This document shows positions 53,753 to 64,000 of a stretch of 64,000 nt of DNA, piece by piece. The position numbers and the translations under genes are program-made. The stretch is from Cohnella herbarum (GTDB lineage: Bacteria > Bacillota > Bacilli > Paenibacillales > Paenibacillaceae), in assembly GCF_012849095.1 (NCBI RefSeq), contig NZ_CP051680.1, positions 310,001 to 374,000 of the forward strand, in the 5' to 3' direction. The notes beneath the pieces are model-generated. The model was not told the DNA's origin and made no database searches. It worked only from the letters and a program-made list of their open reading frames with translations. Position 1 is the stretch's first letter. Every line of letters begins with the position of its first letter.

Positions 53753-55798
53753 ATGTTTAATAAACCTATCCCAAAAATGCTTTATGGCGGGGATTACAAT
53801 CCAGAGCAATGGCCCGAGGAAATATGGCAGGAGGATATGCGGCTCTTTAAGCTTGCCGGGGTCGATATTGCGACGATAAACGTGTTCTCATGGGCGTTGA
53901 ACCAGCCTGACGAGAAGACATATGAATTCGGCTGGCTTGATCAAGTGATGGACATGCTTCATGCCAATGGTGTATACGCTTGCATGGGAACGGGGACGGC
54001 TGCTCATCCGGCTTGGATGGCGACCAAGTATCCCGACGTACTGACTGTCGACTTTGAAGGTCGAAAGAGAAAATACGGTCGACGGCATAATTCATGCGCC
54101 AACAGTCCGACGTTCAGAACTTACTCCCGGCAAATTGCATATCGACTTGCCGAACGATATAAAGACCATCCGGCCTTGCTGTTATGGCACGTGAATAACG
54201 AATACGGTTCGCGCTGTTATTGCGAGAATTGCGAGAAGGAATTTCGGAAATGGCTGCAGCGGAAGTATGGTAGCTTAGATGCTCTTAACGAGGCCTGGTA
54301 CACTCGATTCTGGGGACACTCGTTCTATGACTGGAACGAGATTGTCCTGCCGAACGCGCTGAGTGAGCATCTGAGCTCAAGCAATCAGGATGCGACGGCC
54401 TTTCAAGGGATTTCCTTGGACTATGCCCGCTTTAATTCGGATAGCATTCTGGATAGCTATAAGATTGAACGGGATGCGATCAAGAGCGTTGACCCGAATG
54501 CGGTTGTGACTACGAATTTCCAAGGGAACGGAACGTATAAGCCGCTGGATTATTTCAAATGGGCTAAGGAGCTCGATGTGATCGCGCTCGATAGCTATCC
54601 GCCAGACGATGCGCCACCCAGTTATTCGTCAATGCGGCATGATCTGATGCGAGGGCTTAAGGGAGGAGCGCCGTTCATGCTGATGGAATCTTGTCCGAGC
54701 CAGCTGAACTGGAAGCCGCAAAATCCGCTTAAACGGCCGGGGGTATCGAGGCTATGGAGCTATCAATCGATCTCTCGCGGAGCGGATAGCATCATGTATT
54801 TTCAAATGAGACGATGTGCGGGAGCTTTCGAAAAATTCCATGGGGCAATGATTGATCATGCCGGCCATGAGAATACTCGCGTATTCCGGGAGTGCGCCTT
54901 AGTCGGACAGGAGCTTGGACAGCTGGGCGATCGAATTGTCGGCGCGCGTACGCCGGCAAAGGCAGCTATCGTCTTCGATTGGGACAATTGGTGGGCGATC
55001 GAATATTCGAGCGGTCTAACCGATCAGCTAAAGTATTTGCAGGAGATTCAGAAATACTATGATGCTTTTCATGGTCGTAATATAACAGTCGATTTCGTCA
55101 GTACGGAATGCGATCTCAGCGGATATGACGTCCTCGTAGCTCCAGTGCTGTATATGGTGAAGGAAGGCTATGCCGAGAAGCTGGAACAGTTCGTTTCCGC
55201 CGGGGGAACATTTTTGACGACTACCTATAGCGGTATCGTAGACGAGAACGACAAAATCCCGCTCGGCGGTTACCCGGGCAAGCTGCGGAAGCTGTTAGGA
55301 ATATGGGTTGAAGAGATTGATGCGCTTCTGCCTTTGCAGCGCAATCTGATGCGCGTAAGCAATCCGGTCGGAGAGCTTACAGGGTCGTATGAATGCAGCA
55401 TTTTGTGTGATGTGCTGCATTCCGAAGGTGCCGAGGTGATAGCGGAGTTTGGTCGTGAATTTTATCAAGGAATGCCAGCGTTAACCCGTCATTCCTTCGG
55501 CAACGGCGAAGCGTGGTATGTCGCCACTAGCCCGGAGCCGGTTTTCTTGGATAAGCTTGTGCTGCATCTGTGCGCGAATAAAGGGATTACCCCCTTGTTG
55601 GATACCCCATCGAATGTCGAAGCGACGTTCAGAGAAAAGGAAGAGAACCGTTATTTGTTCGTGCTTAATCATAATGATGATGAGAAATTGGTGAACATTG
55701 GCCCGCTACCGTATATGGATCTGTTGCGCGGTGGCGATATAAGCGGCGAAGTTAAGCTTGAACCCAAAGGCGTGTTACTGTTGCAAATAGGAGTGTGA
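53753..55798 (+). CDS. Beta-galactosidase, GH42
   Basis: A 681-residue protein with the GH42 start [20 protein letters not shown], acid/base HVNNEYG near residue 149, a zinc cysteine cluster [10 protein letters not shown], and the nucleophile [11 protein letters not shown] near 311; the trimerisation and C-terminal domains follow. The start at 53753 is chosen because AAGGATG lies at good spacing; earlier in-frame starts overlap it. GH42 enzymes release beta-D-galactose (or alpha-L-arabinopyranose) from small oligosaccharides in the cytoplasm. The GH95 gene overlaps or directly abuts its end. Confidence 0.94.
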   Translation: MFNKPIPKMLYGGDYNPEQWPEEIWQEDMRLFKLAGVDIATINVFSWALNQPDEKTYEFGWLDQVMDMLHANGVYACMGTGTAAHPAWMATKYPDVLTVDFEGRKRKYGRRHNSCANSPTFRTYSRQIAYRLAERYKDHPALLLWHVNNEYGSRCYCENCEKEFRKWLQRKYGSLDALNEAWYTRFWGHSFYDWNEIVLPNALSEHLSSSNQDATAFQGISLDYARFNSDSILDSYKIERDAIKSVDPNAVVTTNFQGNGTYKPLDYFKWAKELDVIALDSYPPDDAPPSYSSMRHDLMRGLKGGAPFMLMESCPSQLNWKPQNPLKRPGVSRLWSYQSISRGADSIMYFQMRRCAGAFEKFHGAMIDHAGHENTRVFRECALVGQELGQLGDRIVGARTPAKAAIVFDWDNWWAIEYSSGLTDQLKYLQEIQKYYDAFHGRNITVDFVSTECDLSGYDVLVAPVLYMVKEGYAEKLEQFVSAGGTFLTTTYSGIVDENDKIPLGGYPGKLRKLLGIWVEEIDALLPLQRNLMRVSNPVGELTGSYECSILCDVLHSEGAEVIAEFGREFYQGMPALTRHSFGNGEAWYVATSPEPVFLDKLVLHLCANKGITPLLDTPSNVEATFREKEENRYLFVLNHNDDEKLVNIGPLPYMDLLRGGDISGEVKLEPKGVLLLQIGV

Positions 55799-55806
55799 GC
55801 GTATCG

Positions 55807-58203
55807 ATGAGCATAAGGAGCATAAGTAAAAACAACGCGATGCTGCTCTGGTATCAAGATCCAGCCGAGGAGTGGGTGGAAGCACTGCCGCTCGGGAACG
55901 GCCGACTGGGTGGCATGGTCTATGGCGGCATTAAACGAGAGCGCATTTCGTTAAACGAGGACACCCTGTGGACGGGCTCGCCAAGGGAAGCCGACAATAT
56001 GGAAGCGGTTAAGCATTTGGATGAATCGCGTAAGTTGATTTTTGCTGGGCAATACCGGGAAGCTCAGACGGTTATCGAGAATCATATGCTCGGTCCTTGG
56101 TCTGAAGCTTATCAAGCACTGGGTGACCTGGAGCTGGAGATGGAGCATGGCTCCAACGTACAGTCCTATCGCCGCGAGTTGGATCTTCGCAGCGGAATTA
56201 GCCGCACTGAATATACGCATGGAGATACGACTTATGTTCGTGAAGCTTTCATTTCAGCCGTCGATCAAGTCATGGTTATTCGGATTACTGCGGATCAGCC
56301 CAAAAAAATAAACCTGCATGCTTCATTGTGCAGTGCGTTGAATTATACGACAGGAAAAATAGGTGTGGATCGCATTTTCATGGCTGGTGCAGCCCCTAGT
56401 CGTATGGATCCAATGGGTAGCCCTGCCGAAGAAACGGTATTCTTCGAGGAGAACAAAGGGGTACGCTTTCAAGTTCAACTTCAGGCGATAGCGGAGGAAG
56501 GGCATGTCGAGACGCATGGCGCACGTTTGCTCGTCAGGTCCGCGAAGGCGGTAACGCTTCTGCTGAGTGCAGCTACCAGCTTTAACGGCTATGACAAGGA
56601 TCCCGTAACCGAGGGGAAAAACCCGGCAGAGCTGTGCGAAGGCTCGATAGCCGAGGCTTCTCGTTATAGCTATGCACAATTGAGGGAGCGGCACGTCGCG
56701 GATTTTCAACCGTACTTCGATCGAGTGGAGTTGGAGTTGGGCGGGGAGAGCCGAACCGGGCTGCCTACGGATGAACGTATTATTGCTGTGCGGGAAGGCG
56801 GGGAGGACTCGCAGCTCGCAGCGTTATTTTTCCAATACGGCCGTTATTTGATGATCAGCAGCTCGCGGCCCGGCACGCAGGCCACCAATCTTCAGGGCAT
56901 CTGGAACAACATGACGAAGCCGCCTTGGTCATGCAATTATACGACGAATATCAATACGGAAATGAACTACTGGCCAGCCGAAAGCTGTAACCTCGCAGAG
57001 TTCCATTATCCATTATTCGATATGCTTAACGATCTTCGGACGACAGGCGGTAAAATGGCAGACGTCTATTACGGCGCTCGGGGCTGGACCGCGCATCATG
57101 GCGTTGATCTATGGCGGACTGCCACACCGCAGGGAGGACCGTCTAAAGGACCGGCGACTTGGGCTTACTGGCCGATGACAGGGCCTTGGATGTGCCAGCA
57201 CTTATGGGAGCATTATGCCTACAATGGCGATGCTGATTTCTTGAGGGATGTCGCCTATCCGATCATGAAGGAAGCGGCTATGTTCTGCCTCGATTATCTG
57301 GTCGAGGATGAGAACGGGAATCTCGTATCGTCTCCTTCGACATCGCCGGAGAATACGTTCATCGCGCCGGATGGATCGCATGTCGCAGTTGGGATGAGCT
57401 CTACGATGGATATTGCGCTCATGCGCGAGCTATTTGCTAACTGCATGGAAAGCTATAGGATATTGAACGAAACCGATGGCTTCAGGGATACGCTGAGCCA
57501 AGCCTACGATCGTTTATTGCCATTTCAGATTGGCCGGCATGGGCAGCTTCAGGAATGGTTCCGGGACTTTGAAGAAGCGGAGCCGGGCCATCGACATACG
57601 GCTCATCTATACGGACTGCATCCGGGCAACCAAATTACGGTTCGCGGAACGCCTGAGCTGGCGCAAGCCGTACGAAAGACTTTAGATCGCCGTCGAGTGT
57701 ATGAGGGCACGGATACGATCGGTTGGTGCTTTGCTTGGAATATTAACATTTACGCACGGCTGGAAGATCCGGACAACGCCTACGGATATTTACGAAAACT
57801 GCTCGGCAATCCGTTTCCTAATCTCTTTAACGCGCATCGGCATCCGAAAATTACGTTTTACCCTTTTTCGATCGAAGCGAACTTTGCGGCTACCGCGGGT
57901 ATTGCCGAGCTGCTTGTACAAAGCCATGCAGGCGAATTACATTTGCTGCCCGCATTGCCTTCAGCTTGGAGCAGCGGCAGCGTGAAAGGACTTCGCGCCC
58001 GCGGCGGATATGAAATTAGCATGGAATGGGAGCAGGGGAGATTGCATCATGCGATTATTCAAGCATCCTTGAACGGGAATTGTAGATTGCGAGTATCCGA
58101 GACAGTCGCAATTGAAGGAGTATCGAGTGAGATTGCGGCTGATGGTGCTATAGAGTTCACGACGCAAGTAGGGCAACGTTATGAGGTTATTACGTTAAAA
58201 TAA
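55807..58203 (+). CDS. GH95 glycoside hydrolase (alpha-L-fucosidase / alpha-L-galactosidase)
   Basis: The 798-residue protein starts near [20 protein letters not shown] and [16 protein letters not shown], the GH95 N-terminal domain, and continues with the barrel region [20 protein letters not shown] (inverting mechanism) and [16 protein letters not shown]. No signal peptide, so an intracellular enzyme. In RG-II degradation a GH95 enzyme acts as alpha-L-galactosidase; elsewhere the family is alpha-1,2-L-fucosidase. The ATG is 13 bases after AGGAG; an alternative GTG overlaps the GH42 stop at 55795. Confidence 0.93.
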   Translation: MSIRSISKNNAMLLWYQDPAEEWVEALPLGNGRLGGMVYGGIKRERISLNEDTLWTGSPREADNMEAVKHLDESRKLIFAGQYREAQTVIENHMLGPWSEAYQALGDLELEMEHGSNVQSYRRELDLRSGISRTEYTHGDTTYVREAFISAVDQVMVIRITADQPKKINLHASLCSALNYTTGKIGVDRIFMAGAAPSRMDPMGSPAEETVFFEENKGVRFQVQLQAIAEEGHVETHGARLLVRSAKAVTLLLSAATSFNGYDKDPVTEGKNPAELCEGSIAEASRYSYAQLRERHVADFQPYFDRVELELGGESRTGLPTDERIIAVREGGEDSQLAALFFQYGRYLMISSSRPGTQATNLQGIWNNMTKPPWSCNYTTNINTEMNYWPAESCNLAEFHYPLFDMLNDLRTTGGKMADVYYGARGWTAHHGVDLWRTATPQGGPSKGPATWAYWPMTGPWMCQHLWEHYAYNGDADFLRDVAYPIMKEAAMFCLDYLVEDENGNLVSSPSTSPENTFIAPDGSHVAVGMSSTMDIALMRELFANCMESYRILNETDGFRDTLSQAYDRLLPFQIGRHGQLQEWFRDFEEAEPGHRHTAHLYGLHPGNQITVRGTPELAQAVRKTLDRRRVYEGTDTIGWCFAWNINIYARLEDPDNAYGYLRKLLGNPFPNLFNAHRHPKITFYPFSIEANFAATAGIAELLVQSHAGELHLLPALPSAWSSGSVKGLRARGGYEISMEWEQGRLHHAIIQASLNGNCRLRVSETVAIEGVSSEIAADGAIEFTTQVGQRYEVITLK

Positions 58204-61395
<3,192 letters not shown>

Positions 61396-61440
61396 ATTAA
61401 GGATCTCGGACGAGATTAATTTTCAGGGGAGGATATTGGA

Positions 61441-62142
61441 ATGAATATCATAATTACGGGTGCGAATCGAGGCCTAGGACTCATGCTTGTGCTGGAAGCA
61501 GCAAAGCGGGGACATAGGGTTTGGGCAGGAGTCCGGGATGTATCGTCACAAGCGGCCGGCAGCTTGATCAATATTGCAAAGCAATATACGGGAATGGTCG
61601 AGATCGTGCCTCTGGATGTATCCGACGAGGTTGGGATCGCCAGCTTAGCAAATCGGCTGCGGAAGGAAGGACGGAGCATCGATTCCATTATCAACAATGC
61701 TGCGGTCCTAATCGGCAGGGAGCGCAGCTTGGAAGAGCTCGATATTTCCGAACTAGAACGTACGATGGATGTGAACGTATACGGTCCGGTACGAATGGTG
61801 AAGCACTTCATGCGGCTGCTGCCTGTTGGCTCAAGTACGATCGTGAACATTTCGTCTGCATCGGGTAGCTTCGAAAGAGCTTACGGAGGGGATTATTCTT
61901 ACGCGATCTCCAAGGCAGCGCTCAATTTATTTTCCCATCAGCTTCATCATTTGCTTGAACCGAAAGGAATTCAGATCTACGCGGTTCATCCTGGATGGCT
62001 GAGAACCGATATGGGCGGCCCCCAAGCAACAAACGATCCTTCTATGCCCGCGCCAGGAATTATCGATCTCGCGGAAGGTAAGATCAAATGCGAGGGAGCT
62101 CATGTATTCGTAGACCACAATGGCAACGCATTGCCAAAATGA
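61441..62142 (+). CDS. Short-chain dehydrogenase/reductase
   Basis: A 233-residue enzyme with TGANRGLG (cofactor glycine motif, residues 6-13), INNAAVL, the catalytic Ser in NISSASG and the YAISK active-site pair near residue 152. The cofactor is probably NAD(P). RBS GGGGAGG precedes the ATG. It closes the string of sugar genes and is followed by a strong terminator. The substrate is not known; a sugar acid or aldehyde would fit the location. Confidence 0.9.
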   Translation: MNIIITGANRGLGLMLVLEAAKRGHRVWAGVRDVSSQAAGSLINIAKQYTGMVEIVPLDVSDEVGIASLANRLRKEGRSIDSIINNAAVLIGRERSLEELDISELERTMDVNVYGPVRMVKHFMRLLPVGSSTIVNISSASGSFERAYGGDYSYAISKAALNLFSHQLHHLLEPKGIQIYAVHPGWLRTDMGGPQATNDPSMPAPGIIDLAEGKIKCEGAHVFVDHNGNALPK

Positions 62143-62659
62143 GTGAAATCAGCTTGGATTGCGGGATTAAGCCGCTGTTTCGCTAACGGAACGGAGAGGC
62201 GTTATTTGACCGGTAAGCGGCCCGATTAAACGATTTTCTATTAAGTAGCTTTCTGGCACTATATTGCACCATCCGTGCTCGAGAGCGAATTCTGAGTAAC
62301 GTAATGGATTCTTTATTGTCGTCTTTATCGTTTAGAAAGCTTTTCTCTTTCTAACGACTAAGTGTAAAACCTCAGAGTGTCGAAAAAGCCCAGCGGGCTT
62401 TTCGGCACTTCTTTTTTTATGTAGTCCCGGGAATGTCACGGCACAGTTGATCTTCTACTCCATTTCAAACACGCTAATATTAGACCGTGATGTTAAATTA
62501 TTGTCCTTCCATGGCGAGGCGCAAGCGCCTACAATAAAACCACTCCCGCTGTAAAAGATGGCCGAGTCCGCTCCTGCGAACAGACTGTGAAGAGATCGGA
62601 ACAGACTCGAACCTCGGGGTCAGCGGGTAAGGTGAGATACGGAAGGAGAATACGACCAA
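62143..62659. other. Intergenic region with terminator, otherwise without visible genes
   Basis: I see no protein-coding frame with a ribosome binding site in this stretch. A strong terminator lies at 62376-62418 and the end holds the GGAAGGAG ribosome binding site of the next gene. The remaining sequence shows no clear tandem repeat. Confidence 0.6.
62376..62418 (+). terminator. Strong terminator after the SDR gene
   Basis: AGTGTCGAAAAAGCCC and GGGCTTTTCGGCACT pair around AGC (with G-T or A-C irregularities), followed by TTCTTTTTTT. It separates the SDR from the dehydrogenase operon. Confidence 0.85.
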
Positions 62660-63691
62660 GTGATGAAAGCGGCGGTTGTCCAAGGTGCTTTCCAGTTTGC
62701 AATCGAAGAGCGCCCCATTCCCGAGCCGCAATCGGGCGAAGTGCTCGTTCGCATCATGGCGGTGGGCATATGCGGATCGGATATTCACGGGATGACCGAG
62801 GACGGCGGCGTTCGGCGGCGACCGGGACTCATTATGGGCCACGAGGCAGCCGGAGTCATCGAACGTCTGGGCGAGGGCGTGGAGGGCTGGCGGCCCGGGG
62901 ATCGCGTTGCCCTTGACCCGCAATGGTCTTGCGGACAATGCGAGCCTTGCCGTCACGGCTGGCTGAATCTGTGCGAGAACGGATTCATCTTCGGTTCATC
63001 GAAGCTCAAATTCACGCATGGAGCCATGTGCGAGTATTTGGCCGTACCGCAGAAGCAGTTGAACCTATTGCCCGATCAAGTAACCTTCGCCGAGGGCGCG
63101 TCTCTCGATTATGTCGGCAATGCGATGCACGCCGTCAACGAGTCGCAAAGCCGGTTCGGCGATACGTTCGTCGTCATCGGCACCGGCGCAATCGGTCTAG
63201 TTGCCATTCAGATTGCAAGGCTAAGAGGTGCCGGTAAAATTATTGCCGTAGGTACCTCCCCTCACAAGCTGGCTATGGCGAAAAAGTTCGGAGCGGATCG
63301 GGTTATTCACTCCCGCGAGGAGAATGCGTTAGAAGTCATCATGGAAGAGACGGACGGGAAGGGGGCAGAAGTTGTCATTGAAGCCGTCGGCGTAAGCGAT
63401 ACCTACGCTTTGGCCGTTCAAGCGGCGAAGCGGCGCGGCAAGGTTATGGCTCTTGGCTTTGCCTCCAATGAGATCACGATCCCGGTACAGCCCCTTCTGT
63501 TCCGTGAAGTCAGTCTCATCGGGATTACCGGCTATGTATTCGAGGCCGCTCCCGTATTGAAAATGATTGCCAACGGAAAGATAGACGTTAAATCCATAAC
63601 GACGGAGCTTCCGCTGGAGGAAGTTCAGAAAGCTTTCGAGATGATCGTCGGCAAGAAAAACGAGGTTATTAAAGTCGCGCTTATCCCTTGA
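62660..63691 (+). CDS. Zinc-dependent medium-chain alcohol/polyol dehydrogenase
   Basis: A 343-residue MDR enzyme: catalytic zinc site GICGSDIHG with MGHEAAG, structural zinc cysteines CGQCEPCRHGWLNLC and a Rossmann motif GTGAIGLVAIQIARLRGA. These are typical of threonine/sorbitol/galactitol-type dehydrogenases. The start is the GTG at 62660 or the ATG immediately after; GGAAGGAG is 11 bases upstream. It is followed by a DapA-family gene 55 bases later, so it probably acts in the same sugar-acid pathway: oxidation of a sugar or deoxysugar acid before aldol cleavage. Confidence 0.92.
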   Translation: MMKAAVVQGAFQFAIEERPIPEPQSGEVLVRIMAVGICGSDIHGMTEDGGVRRRPGLIMGHEAAGVIERLGEGVEGWRPGDRVALDPQWSCGQCEPCRHGWLNLCENGFIFGSSKLKFTHGAMCEYLAVPQKQLNLLPDQVTFAEGASLDYVGNAMHAVNESQSRFGDTFVVIGTGAIGLVAIQIARLRGAGKIIAVGTSPHKLAMAKKFGADRVIHSREENALEVIMEETDGKGAEVVIEAVGVSDTYALAVQAAKRRGKVMALGFASNEITIPVQPLLFREVSLIGITGYVFEAAPVLKMIANGKIDVKSITTELPLEEVQKAFEMIVGKKNEVIKVALIP

Positions 63692-63745
63692 AAGCCAAGC
63701 ACGGACGGGGAGCGTCATCATCTATTTACAGGAGCTGAACCAGGG

Positions 63746-64000
63746 ATGAAACATCTTTACGGAGTTACGACAGCAATGGTCACCCCCTTCGATTCAGAGG
63801 GCAAGGTAGATACGCATAAAGTGGAACGATTAACGGAATTTCTGATTACAAAAGGTGTCAATTGTTTGTACCCGCTCGGCACGACCGGAGAAATGCTTCG
63901 AGTATCGGTGGAGGAACGGAAAAGGGTAGCGGAGGCGGTCGTCCGGACGGCTAACGGCCGGGTTACGGTATTCATCCACGTCGGCGCGATGAACGCGACC
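63746..64000 (+). CDS. Dihydrodipicolinate synthase/2-keto-3-deoxy sugar acid aldolase family (3' end beyond window)
   Basis: The first 85 codons begin MKHLYGVTTAMVTPFDSEGK and contain YPLGTTGEMLRVSVEERKRV, the GTTGE motif of the DapA/NanA family. The catalytic lysine lies beyond the window. In a sugar locus and directly after a dehydrogenase, an aldolase for 2-keto-3-deoxy sugar acids is more likely than lysine biosynthesis. AGGAG lies upstream of the ATG. Confidence 0.88.
   Translation, partial: MKHLYGVTTAMVTPFDSEGKVDTHKVERLTEFLITKGVNCLYPLGTTGEMLRVSVEERKRVAEAVVRTANGRVTVFIHVGAMNAT

Noticed and set aside
63746..64000. Lysine-biosynthesis DapA
   Set aside because: The start fits the family, but the neighbours are a polyol dehydrogenase and sugar genes, so a sugar-acid aldolase is more likely; the catalytic part is outside the window, so this is not settled.

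Overview
The window looks like a chromosomal piece of a spore-forming Firmicute of the Paenibacillaceae (Paenibacillus/Cohnella type). The reasons are a three-gene ger-type spore germination operon, an SLH-anchored surface protein, YesM/YesN-like and LplB/YtcP-like genes, strong GGAGG ribosome binding sites with frequent GTG/TTG starts, intrinsic terminators and roughly 50% GC. Identifications are by reading the sequence; no database search was run.

Layout. 1-7193 is the 3' end of a nonribosomal peptide operon: A(Ser)-PCP-C-A(Gly)-PCP, a type II thioesterase, an NRPS-companion protein of unknown function and a 4'-phosphopantetheinyl transferase. It is followed at once by what looks like the 3' part of a tRNA-Leu gene, a possible island edge. 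7401-13096 is one very large GLUG/FN3/SLH surface-protein gene split by a one-base deletion. 13305-14650 holds a degenerate aspartic-protease fragment, a small conserved protein, a 5-repeat CRISPR array of type I-C-like repeats without cas genes, and a small ORF. 14908-18881 is a set of housekeeping or accessory membrane genes (LtrA-like, MFS exporter with a divergent TetR regulator and clear repeated operators, a small membrane protein). 18982-21281 contains two unrelated tandem arrays that both have a 51-bp period; the second is interrupted by an IS3-family element. 21451-25277 is the germinant receptor operon. 25770-29197 encodes a low-complexity/glycine-rich protein and a tandem AAA+ ATPase resembling the ATPase of extracellular contractile injection systems, with no injection-machine genes in view. 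29245-31938 is a MalT-like LuxR regulator.

From 32216 to the end the window is a carbohydrate locus. It opens with a four-gene operon: a GH127-like protein with conserved Cys, a one-cysteine Asp/Glu racemase homologue, a RuBisCO-like protein with an intact carbamylation motif, and a DUF1537 acid-sugar kinase. The RuBisCO-like protein/kinase pair matches the known 3-oxo-isoapionate branch of D-apiose catabolism. Next come an insertion sequence sitting in the operon terminator, an LplB/YtcP-type ABC importer with its lipoprotein, a GH43/130-clan propeller enzyme, GH78, a GH106-like giant enzyme, a YesMN-like two-component system, GH42, GH95, LacZ-type GH2, an SDR, a zinc alcohol dehydrogenase and the start of a DapA-family aldolase. 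The combination of rhamnosidase-, fucosidase/galactosidase-, galactosidase- and arabinofuranosidase-type enzymes with apionate-type metabolism suggests a complex pectin such as rhamnogalacturonan II as substrate. That is an inference and the most interesting hypothesis in the window.
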